This document shows positions 38,071 through 46,525 of a stretch of 64,000 nucleotides of DNA, piece by piece. Position numbers and translations under genes: made by a program. The DNA is from Nannochloropsis salina CCMP1776. Lineage: Eukaryota; Sar; Eustigmatophyceae; Eustigmatales; Monodopsidaceae. The stretch spans positions 549,989-613,988 of the forward strand of contig SDOX01000016.1 of assembly GCA_004565275.1 (NCBI GenBank), written 5' to 3'. How positions within the stretch are numbered: position 1 is the stretch's first letter; the number at the start of each line of letters is the position of its first letter. Below the pieces are notes generated by a model. The model was not told where the DNA came from. It searched no databases and saw nothing but the letters and a program-made list of their open reading frames with translations.

Positions 38071-40738
38071 ATGTGGCGATATTCTTCAGATGGAGAGCTT
38101 TTGGTCCACGTAGCGACGGACAACAGAATACGAGTGTACAGTGCAGTAAGTAATAAAAGCCTATGTACCCCAGCACTTCGGACGAGCGTGTGCGCCGGTC
38201 ATGTGGCTCCTTCTTCGTATATCACGCGTACAACCGTGGGTACTAAGTGGATTGAAAGTAAAATGAAAGTTAAATATTTTACGTGCTGAATAAATGACGG
38301 CGACAGTGACGTGATTATTGCGCGACTTCACGCTATCTCGGAGAGCTCAGCAAAGAGATTACCTAAAAATGTGATCCTCTTACATTTTGGCGCTCTTTTT
38401 TCCATTTCCCCAATGAATCGCACGCACAGAACATGAACATTATGACGTACTTTATCCGTTTCTTGTGTTAAACCTCATGCGGAAGAAGCATGACATGATG
38501 ACCTCCGTCTTGCATTCCCATGCGTTATCCCCTTCCAGGCAGCAGGCACCCTTCGGCAGAAGTACATTGAAAAAGATCACTTTGCCTTCCAATATACCTG
38601 TCTGGCATGGATGCAAGGTTTGGCATGGAACGACAAGGTATGCAAGCGTAGGGGGTAGAGCTATCACTAAGCTATTTCATTCTGTGGCAGATCTGGAGGA
38701 GTGATGATTGACACACTGGCCATGATGAGATTAAATTTCCAAGAAAGCTTTTAAATTGGTCCGTGTTATTGATATGCAAGCGTGATAAAAACAAAAGCTC
38801 TGAGCTGTTCTGTCATCGTCCCCCTATCCAGACTTCCAGTTCCACCGCATGTATGTCCACCACGACTTCTCCAGCTGTTAGATCTCTCACGTGCAGATAC
38901 CCCTCCACTTCGAATCAAAATTTCAGAACCTCACCAAAGTGGCACATAATCCAAGCAATGCCATGGGACTCCTTGCACTGGGGACTGATCGAGGGTGTGT
39001 GAGCGTGTGGGACTTGACCCGCGGCGTGCTGGCACGTCGGTTGGGAGAGGGGCAAAGCTTGAAGCGGTTCACGGGAATGGCCTTCAGCGCCGATGGGAGT
39101 AGGCTTTACACCTCGAATGCAGGTGATGAGGACGTACTGGAGTGGAGTCTGGGGACTGGTGAGTGTAGGCGGCGACTAATTGGGGACAAGCACGGAGCCT
39201 CAGCCTTGGTCGTGGGTCCTGCCGGCAGCGCCATCTTGGCGGTGGCGCGAACACGGATCCATTTGATCGACTTGGTCAGCGGGGAGCGCCGAAAGAAGAT
39301 CTCGTCCGGCCATGCGGCTGCTGTGACACATATGGCGTTTTCGGAAGATGGACACTTTCTAGCCACGGCGTCGGTGGGCTCTCGCCACATCAACATTTTC
39401 AGCTGTCAGGGCAAGAACAAAGAGGCAGTGATCACTACAGCTTTGGACGGCTGTCCCACCTGGCTGGCCTTGCGAGCTGATCCATCGGGGAGGGAGAAGG
39501 GGGCCGTCGTTCTTACGCTTCTCGCATGCTGCGACACGGGTAGTGTGCGCCTTCTTCGGCAGAGCTGGGCAGCTGCTCATGCCCCGCCATGTGACTCGGC
39601 TGGCAGCGGTGAGGACGCGGGGGCTCTTGCCAGGGCTGGAACACGAGCTCCGCCCACCACGCTGCGTGTATTTACCGTGACGGATGGCAAAGAAAGCGAA
39701 AACGTGTCGGCGCTTGCAGCTTGCTTCCTTCCATGGGCGGGGAGGAAGGGATCGATAGCATGGCGAGTTGGCCTTGCTTACGGCGCCGAGAGCGCCCCTG
39801 TTTTCACGAGCTTTAGCATCGCAAGCGGCGAGGAGACGGACGAATTGCTACCGAGGGTCTTGCTCGAAGGTAGTAGGCTGACTAGTGAGAAGGCGAAGCA
39901 GGAGGATGGATTGGCGAGCAACAAGCGGAAGCGGCGGGAAGTGAAGGCCGTGGAGATGCAGGATCCAGCCTCCAAGAGGACGGCTTTGGATGAACATGGT
40001 ATTTCGGGACTGAACCACGCGGCCGGGGTGGGAGCAATGATTGAAATGCGCGGCGACACTGAAGATGATGACACGATGGGGCGACGCCTGCAAAAGATGG
40101 CTGAGGGGTTGTCGCAGGGCCTGGAGGGGCACGGGGCTCTGGTGGCTGCCGGGCCTGTCGAGACTGCGGCGAAAAGCGTGGGGTTCAAGGCGGACTCGCT
40201 TTTCACGGTCTTAAGCCAAGCGCTCAAGTCTGGAGACGAAGAGCTGCTGGAGCAGTGCCTGGCCGTGCAAGACACACAAATCCTTTCCAAGACGGTCCGA
40301 CTGCTCACGGCACCGCTTGTGTTCCCCTTCATAAACACGCTGGTACGAAAGCTGGAAAAGCGCCCCAATCGGGCAGTCTCTCTCTGCCCATGGATCCGTT
40401 TTGTTCTTTTGCACCACACAAGCTACCTAATCGGCACGCCAGGGCTGGACCAACGCCTGGCAGGCTTGCACAAAGTGGCCACGCGGCGCGTGACCGTGCT
40501 GCCTCGCCTGCTGGGCCTCTCCGGGCGATTGGAACTCATGCTTGCTCAGATTTCCAAGCACGGAAGTGGCGATCACACCTTCGCACCAGGTGGCGATAAT
40601 GGGGATGTTGAGGTGTACATGGATGGAAGCAGCGAGGAGGAGGGAGAGGAGGAGGACGTGGTGGGAGGTGAGGCGGACGCCGATGGTCTCGAGGCGGACG
40701 GAGCCGGATACGGTGATGAAAATTCCGATGATTCCTAG
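38071..40738 (+). CDS. UTP5: SSU-processome subunit UTP5/WDR43 (3 exons)
   Basis: UTP5/WDR43 belongs to the t-UTP/UTP-A complex that binds the 5' ETS of pre-rRNA in the nucleolus. I rebuilt three exons. Exon 1 is 38071-38145 (MWRYSSDGELLVHVATDNRI and five more residues) with donor A|GTAAGT. Exon 2 is 38539-38637, after TTCCAG, and includes LRQKYIEKDHFAFQYTCLAW, which matches the family's EYVP...CTCLAW stretch; its donor is AAG|GTATGC. Exon 3 begins at 38897 after GTGCAG, or at 38882 after TTAG; both are in phase 0. The product has about 671 residues. A WD40 propeller (LLALGTDRGCVSVWDL, MAFSADGSRLYT, HMAFSEDGHFLATAS) is followed by a basic linker. The Utp12-type helical domain comes near residues 490-610 (LFTVLSQALKSGDEELLEQ, FPFINTLVRKLEKRPNRA). 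The tail is very acidic. Confidence 0.93.
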
Positions 40739-40911
40739 CGTACAGAGCACATGTAGCCAATAAGGCTGAAGTAAAACTCTCTTTTTGATTACCCTGCTGT
40801 ACTTCTGCATCAAAAATTACATCCTTTGACCTGATTTCTTTGTACAAAAATCGTTCATCTCTCACCATGACGATTTACTTGTCCTGTTTCGCCGAGGTCG
40901 AAAGAGTTTCC

Positions 40912-41595
40912 CTACTTTTCGGAGGCTTTCTCGTATCCTTGCATATCCCGAATACGCTCCAAAATCTCGCGCTTGCTCGTCTCTTGAATCTCTCCCGCTA
41001 AAATGAATTCGTCCAAGATGGAGTACACCTGTTCGCGCGTGCGTGGAGATGAGAAATTGTCACTTGAAAAGGCAGCCAAGGCCTTTCCGTAAGCGGTTCG
41101 CGGTCAATAACGTTCTTACGAATCCCCTCATAATCCTCACCTTGTTAAAATTGAACACAATGTCGAGCTCGCAGACGTTGCGAAAGTACTCATCGAGGAG
41201 CTCAACAAACAGGTGGATAGACTCCAGATACGCGAGTTCATTGTCCGTCACATCCACACCCAAAGAGAAATAAAGCCCAGCGTAGCGCCGATAAATGAGT
41301 TTGTAATTCTGGTATTCGACAAAATTTGTGTATTTACGATCCCGGCTCACAATCAGCTTGTGCACGTCCGCCTCCAAACGAAACTTTTCAGCCTCGTTGG
41401 GTGGTAAGATATACCACTTTGACAGCCTTGTCTTACCCTGACGATTCTGAAGCAATAGAAATCGAATCTAGCAATCCATATATGATTAAAAGCCGGTTTT
41501 TAAAGACATGAGGTTTTCAAATGCATACACTACAAGACCATGGCGAGAAGAGAAAACGAAGTCGGGCAGTCGGCTGCACTCTACACGTACCATGC
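40912..41595 (-). CDS. AP2S1: AP-2 complex sigma subunit (3 exons; first coding exon is only the ATG)
   Basis: The sigma-2 small subunit belongs to the AP-2 clathrin adaptor, which selects cargo at the plasma membrane and binds dileucine signals. Exon 3 (40912-41028) encodes [20 protein letters not shown] through GYEKASEK and the stop. Exon 2 (41141-41467) encodes [19 protein letters not shown] through LDIVFNFNK. Their 112-base intron has donor AAG|GTGAGG and acceptor GAACAG. Exon 2 lacks an initiator: it starts after TGCTAG with Ile, where the family reads M-I-R-F. The best source of that Met is the ATG at 41593-41595, immediately followed by the donor GTACGT. This gives 148 residues against about 142 in animals. 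Signature stretches [20 protein letters not shown] and [17 protein letters not shown] favour AP-2 over AP-1 sigma. The single-codon exon is inferred. Confidence 0.92.
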
Positions 41596-41917
41596 TTACA
41601 GCCCCTTCCGCCTGCTCACACGAAGTTCCCTGCAGCGATGTGGTGGAGAAATTGCATACGGAAAACGACGAGAAGTTGTTGTCAATACTGTGTGCACGAG
41701 CGAAGGGCGGCGAGGTCAAGCCCGGACGGCCCCCTTAAGCGAGGCGAGCGGGCATGGCGAGCGGGCGGGGCGATGGATTATATTCACCCCGCCCACACCC
41801 AGGCTTTGACACTCTTGCCCAGTAATGGATAAAGACCCGCCCATTTCACAGCGTACAGGTTATTTTGCACGCTTCACGGCCCAAATTAGAATTTATCTAC
41901 AGCATTTAAAGCTAAAC
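41596..41917. promoter_or_regulatory. Divergent spacer, AP-2 sigma / acidic protein
   Basis: A 322-base spacer between two start codons that are each followed directly by an intron donor. GC-rich repeats of GCGAG-type units occur near 41735-41770. It presumably carries both promoters. Confidence 0.4.
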
Positions 41918-42818
41918 ATGGTGAGTGTGGGAGACGCCGCCTGCATAATGAATTCGGAGGCCTAGTGATATACGTTAACTCCAGTCAAAACTCGCAAAGG
42001 ATTGCGGCGCTACTCGTGGCTCACGTCACTTTATTACCATTCATACTTCATTGGCAGAGTAATTCAGAGGAGGTCCCTAAAAACGTGGTAGACGTGGAGG
42101 ACGATGACGAGGACAGCGAGGATGTAAGTGAGCGTTCTCTCCCGTGGGGTTGCGATCCGCACAACACGCAAAATTTCCACCCCGTCAAAGCCTATGGGAT
42201 ACGGATTGTGAAGTGTGTTACTCCCTACTCCGCGGCCTAGGCTGCAAAGCATGCATGTGAAGTCCCTCCGCAATAAATAACTTCAATCTTCAACGACAGG
42301 ATGAGGACTATGTGGAGGGCGAGGAGGAGGATGAGGACAACGAGAACGACGACGATGAAGATGATGACGACGACGAGGTAAGGTGAATTGGGTAGGTAAT
42401 GGGAAGCGCTTTGGGCTGAGAGAAAATGTACTGTTTTCGGGTCTCCAAAAGCGAGAGGAACGTGCATTCAACCCGTACCCCAGAGACGGGCTCCCCGCTT
42501 TGTGTTGATTTTGTGAGCATTCTTCCATTCGATAATTATGCGGAATAGTAAGAAGAAGCTTCACTCACGAAAGATCTACGCCGACTCAATATCGCGTTCT
42601 GACACGTGCATTCCTGACAGGACGACTCGGAGAACGACTACGAGGATGAGGATGGCGAGGACGATGAAGAGGGCGCCGAGGAGGGGGGTGGTGGAGACAA
42701 TGACGGGGATGACGATGACGAGGAAGACGAGGAGGAGGGTGGCGACGGCGAAGATGGTGAAGAGGACGACGAAGACGAGGAGGAGGAAGATGCGCCGCCC
42801 AAGAAGAAGCAGAAGTGA
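41918..42818 (+). CDS. Very acidic small nuclear protein, prothymosin-like (4 exons)
   Basis: No single open frame shows this gene; it is rebuilt from splice sites. Exon 1 is only the ATG at 41918-41920, followed by GTGAGT. Exon 2 is 42058-42123 (acceptor TTGGCAG, donor GTAAGT), exon 3 is 42300-42377 (ACGACAG, GTAAGG), and exon 4 is 42621-42818 (CTGACAG, stop TGA). All three introns are phase 0. The product has 114 residues and begins MSNSEEVPKNVVDVEDDDED. About two thirds of it is Asp or Glu, with Gly-rich patches, and it ends in the basic tail APPKKKQK, a likely nuclear-localisation signal. That profile resembles prothymosin-alpha and other acidic histone-binding chaperones, but such low-complexity sequence cannot prove homology, so function is left open. 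Confidence 0.8.
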
Positions 42819-43555
42819 TAGTTCTCTGGCCTCTTCGAGCCTACGACATATAGCCGGGGCTATTGTCCGTACGATTCCGGGGGAAGTTCTTAATCAACGT
42901 CATGGCTGCGCTTTCCGGAAAAGGGCAATGATCGGTCCAGGCCAGAAATGAGGAGAAGCGAGGCCGGGGTCGGGCGGTGAAGAGAGAGAGCCAGGAGAGG
43001 AATGTAGTGGGGGACACGGATGTCAAGGAGAGGAAGAGACCAGAGACGACCAAGTAGGCGTTTGGTTTTCTAATCGTTAGTGCCTTGTGAATTTAAGATG
43101 AGAAAAAGAACCTATATTCTGCCCGACAGAGACCCTGAAAGCTGAATTGAAATGGTATCAAGAGGCGCTTATTTTTGCCTATGTTGCTCTCCTGGGCGAA
43201 GTATTGTGGCCGAACAAGTCCTGACTGTCCTCTTTATTTTACACTGCTGTGATAAAGAGCAACCACAAAAGCACCCCGTCGCTTCACATTCATGTCAAAG
43301 TGAGCTCGGGAATGACAGAATCGTGCACGCCTCCTCGTCTCGCCGTCAGTCACGTGATGGCGCTATACTACGACGCTAGAAATAATATCGACACACACAC
43401 ACATTTACAAGCTTGTCAAGTTCCTCCATAGAAGCACTGTGGCCTTCCGCTGCCCACAAGCGATACCGCCTCCCGCTTGCTCACATGCCAGCCTACCCTG
43501 GTCTCATCGTTTTCTTTCAGGCTCAAATCCATGGCGCATCCAACTACTATGTTAA
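42819..43555. other. Convergent 3' spacer, acidic protein / 2OG oxygenase
   Basis: A 737-base gap between converging stop codons. It contains a short (AC)6 run at 43391-43402. Open frames are short and unconvincing. Confidence 0.45.
43391..43402. repeat. Dinucleotide (AC)6 microsatellite
   Basis: Six uninterrupted AC units are visible in a 3' spacer. They may vary in length between strains. Confidence 0.8.
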
Positions 43556-44881
43556 CTAGTATGTAAATGTCCATCCCTTAGGCTTGAAACGGAGAAACAG
43601 ATTCGTGTAGTAGCCTCCAGGTGGCAGCGGGCGAGAACGCCGGTGGGCGCACTTCGCAGATTCATACATGACCACCTCCCCGGGCCGCATATGCAAGGCG
43701 TGGAGCTTGCCAGAATGATCCCTCATTTCAAAAGGCCAGGGCTCCTTCACATCCTGGTCCAGGTTGATAAGCGCGGACACGACATTGGTGGTCGCCATGT
43801 CCACGTGCTCTTGGATGGTGGCGCCGGGAAGGTAGGTACGAATGCCACTGATACCCGTCGACTCTAGCTCCGCCACACCGCACCAGGACTCAAGGATGGG
43901 TTTGAGCGTGCCGACGACCTCGGAGGCCAAAGCGGGAGGGAGATCGAGGCGCAGAGTGGGCGATACCCAGGTATTGATCGAAATCTCCGACGGGTCGAGG
44001 CGGTCCTCCACGGACTCGTGCCGGCGCGCCCGGTAAAACTGCTCCAGTGTTTCCCACAACGAAGACGGTAGAGCTTGGACCTTCAAACCCTCGGATGTGA
44101 ATCGAGGCACTCGATCAACCTGGTACAGCAAATTATTAAGACGGAAGCTGTTTTTGGCATCGCGCTGCTTCCAAAGCTCAGCTTCCTTGTCAGTCTGGCG
44201 GCCGAACGTGTGGAGAATGCGCCGCGAGGCGGCAAACTTGCCTTCCCACATCCGGGAATGATCGTCGCGAATCCCCTGAGCATATTTGATGAAATATTTC
44301 TCCAGAAACTCTCGAGACTCGACCTCATACTGCTCCACAAAAACCACACGGCGTTGACCCTGTATCCCCCGACTTGCAGCTATGCTATCCTCCGAAGCCG
44401 ATATGTTCCATCCCACAAAGCCGGGCAGCGCCATGACCTCTTGGATGTGTCCTTCTTGGATCCAAGCCAAGTAGCCTTCCACGATGTCTTCGTCAATTTC
44501 CAGTGTCACTTCATATTTAATGCGATTCGCGGGGTCGTTTGGAGAAGCCAATGGAATGGGTTGTCGCAGGTAAGGTCGGTCCGCCAAATGAGGATAGAAG
44601 GGTTCGGACATAGCATCCAAAATGCTGCGTTTGCCATCCTCGTGCGATAAATGGGGGGGAGGCCAGCATCTTTGGGTAGACGCAGGCTGCGGAAAGGCCG
44701 ACGTTCCTTGGGATCGAAACGTAAGCGCGAATGGGGCAAACAACCCTTTACAAGCGAGAGAGTTACATCGCATAGAGAGTCGCGGTAGATGACGCATCAT
44801 GGCCAGTTGCATAGTACCAAAGCGTCCTTGTAGTCCTGTGTAATGCGCGTGGTAAAAATCAGTTTCTCCATGTGGCGGCAT
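43556..44881 (-). CDS. DUF4286 domain fused to a 2-oxoglutarate/Fe(II) oxygenase
   Basis: The ATG at 44881 gives 441 residues. The N-terminal 85 residues are rich in Arg, Ser and Ala (from MQLAMMRHLPRLSMRCNSLA), consistent with organelle targeting. Residues about 120-215 match DUF4286, an all-alpha/beta ferredoxin-like domain: KYEVTLEIDEDIVEGYLAWI, VMALPGFVGWNIS, RVVFVEQYEVESREFLEKYF. The C-terminal part is a double-stranded beta-helix oxygenase of the prolyl-4-hydroxylase style: YLPGATIQEHVDMATTNVVS supplies the HxD pair, MRPGEVVMYESAKCAHRR supplies the distal His, and GGYYTNLFLRFKPKGW is the final strand. The distal 2OG-binding Arg/Lys is probably in the HRRSRPL or RFKPK region. The substrate is unknown. 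It is head-to-head with a second 2OG oxygenase. Confidence 0.86.
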   Translation of the reverse strand: MPPHGETDFYHAHYTGLQGRFGTMQLAMMRHLPRLSMRCNSLACKGLFAPFALTFRSQGTSAFPQPASTQRCWPPPHLSHEDGKRSILDAMSEPFYPHLADRPYLRQPIPLASPNDPANRIKYEVTLEIDEDIVEGYLAWIQEGHIQEVMALPGFVGWNISASEDSIAASRGIQGQRRVVFVEQYEVESREFLEKYFIKYAQGIRDDHSRMWEGKFAASRRILHTFGRQTDKEAELWKQRDAKNSFRLNNLLYQVDRVPRFTSEGLKVQALPSSLWETLEQFYRARRHESVEDRLDPSEISINTWVSPTLRLDLPPALASEVVGTLKPILESWCGVAELESTGISGIRTYLPGATIQEHVDMATTNVVSALINLDQDVKEPWPFEMRDHSGKLHALHMRPGEVVMYESAKCAHRRSRPLPPGGYYTNLFLRFKPKGWTFTY

Positions 44882-45067
44882 TCTTGTGTCTTCAAATAGC
44901 TGTCGCCAAAGAACTTCACAACGTGCTTGACATCAAATTCTGCGTCTCGTCTCCCGACAATCGCGGTTGTACACCCTTTTAACCATTCCCGTACACCTTT
45001 TCCTTTTTTATCGTGGAGCTCTTTTAGTCTTTCTCGCTTCGTTGAAGGCTTAAAACGGCCGGCTCCA
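44882..45067. promoter_or_regulatory. Short divergent spacer between two 2OG-oxygenase genes
   Basis: Only 186 bases separate the two outward-facing ATGs, so the promoters must overlap or be shared. The + strand is T-rich at 44995-45035. Confidence 0.45.
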
Positions 45068-46099
45068 ATGTGTCCGCTTCTAGGAGATCATTTCCGGCAA
45101 AAAATAATGCAGCTCCTGGTGTCTCATAACCGGCAAATTTCTTCCTGGTCACTGCGTACAAGGCACCGTTCCGTAATGCAAGCCCAAGGACTGAAGCTTG
45201 AATCTACTTGCATGTCTTTGTCATCTTCCCCGAGGCCTTCAACAGCTTCGCTATCTGCGATGCCGTCCTCGGCCTCATGGACAGAAGCCAAAGCCTTCCA
45301 TTTACGGCCTCTGACTGGCGCTTTGGGGGCGGAATTGACCGGGATAGACTTGAAGGCGCTCGTTGCAAACAGTCGAGCAATCTATGACATTAAAGAAGCT
45401 TTCCATGAGTATTCGGTCCTCGTCTTCCGGAATCAAGCATGTTTAAGCGCAAAGGACCTTCTTAGGATAGCGAATTTTTTTGGGGAAGTTGAAGCTCGAC
45501 CTGTGGTGAAAGCCCAGTATGGACTTCCCATGGTCCATGACCTGATTCGGGAGAAGGGAACGCTGGGACATTATGGGGAGGTATGGCATCAAGATTGCTC
45601 GTACATGCACCATCCCCCCTTAGGGGCGCTTTTGTACGGCATGGAAGTTCCTGCCTACGGAAACGACACAGTTTTTTGTGACATGAGTCTTGCATTGAAA
45701 ACCCTGTCGCCCGCTTTCGTAGACTTACTGAAGCCGCTACGAGCAGTACACTCTGCTTACAAGATGGTTAAAAAAGACCCTTCGGTCGCGTCGCTGGCTT
45801 ACGACGAAGTGGAGCACCCCGTCGTCCGCCGGCACCCCGACACCGGGGAGCTATCCTTGTTTGTGAACCCTTTCTTCACCAAGCACTTGGTAGGAATGAC
45901 GGTGGAGGAGAGCAGGCCTATTTTAGAACACCTATTCGAGATCATGACGCGGGCTGAGCTGCAGTGCCGGGTGAGGTGGGAGAGGGACACATTGGTGGTG
46001 TGGGACAACAGATGCGTAGCCCATCAGGCGATCAGAGACAACACGCGGGAGCGACGAGTCATGCGGCGAGTAGAGATCCGAGGAGACATGCCTGTATAA
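45068..46099 (+). CDS. TauD/TfdA-family 2-oxoglutarate dioxygenase
   Basis: These enzymes oxidise sulfonates such as taurine, or related small molecules, with 2-oxoglutarate, O2 and Fe(II). The ATG at 45068 gives 343 residues; another at 45110 begins MQLLVSHNRQISSWSLRTRH, which looks like a mitochondrial presequence. The core starts FHLRPLTGALGAELTGIDLK. Iron ligands are H174 and D176 in VWHQDCSY and the distal His in WDNRCVAHQAI, followed by the 2OG-binding Arg in the RERRVMRRVEIRG end. FVNPFFTKHLVGMTVEES and PLGALLYGMEVPAYGNDT are typical family stretches. Length fits the family (about 280 residues plus leader). The substrate is not deducible. Confidence 0.93.
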   Translation: MCPLLGDHFRQKIMQLLVSHNRQISSWSLRTRHRSVMQAQGLKLESTCMSLSSSPRPSTASLSAMPSSASWTEAKAFHLRPLTGALGAELTGIDLKALVANSRAIYDIKEAFHEYSVLVFRNQACLSAKDLLRIANFFGEVEARPVVKAQYGLPMVHDLIREKGTLGHYGEVWHQDCSYMHHPPLGALLYGMEVPAYGNDTVFCDMSLALKTLSPAFVDLLKPLRAVHSAYKMVKKDPSVASLAYDEVEHPVVRRHPDTGELSLFVNPFFTKHLVGMTVEESRPILEHLFEIMTRAELQCRVRWERDTLVVWDNRCVAHQAIRDNTRERRVMRRVEIRGDMPV

Positions 46100-46525
46100 C
46101 AAAGGAGAAAAACCAGGAGAAGGTGACCCGCGCAATGCTCTCATGATTAAAGCGAGGAGAAAGAGCGACTCGTGGACATGATGTAGCGTGGAAGACTTCC
46201 CCGTTGAGACTTTCTGCAATGCTCCTGTCTTACCGTCCGCAGAGCTGCCCGCACAGCAGTGTACAGAAAGAGGGAGAGGATGGACCCATAGGAACATGTA
46301 TATTCTCTTGAAAACTTTTTTAGAGGCTGTTTCATTTTTTTTGCCATAGATTTTTACCCGACACACATATAGGCAGACAGGCACAACCAAATGGCCTATT
46401 TCTTTGACTCTCTCTATTCCAACCTTCTAACAACTCTTAAGATTTTATTCACACACACGCATCAGCGCATATTGGAATCCAATTTACTCACTTGATTTCT
46501 CTCGAAACTGCCTCATTCCCAATCT
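46100..46525. other. Convergent 3' spacer, TauD-like / PDS5
   Basis: A 426-base gap between converging stop codons, AT-rich after 46290. No gene is visible. Confidence 0.45.

Noticed and set aside
39778-40419. 213-codon - strand frame inside UTP5
   Set aside because: It is antisense to the UTP5 linker and Utp12 domain, and its Ser/Pro-rich composition is a strand artefact.
41965-42240. A 91-codon + strand gene
   Set aside because: It is intron read-through around exon 2 of the acidic protein; the coding part is only 42058-42123.
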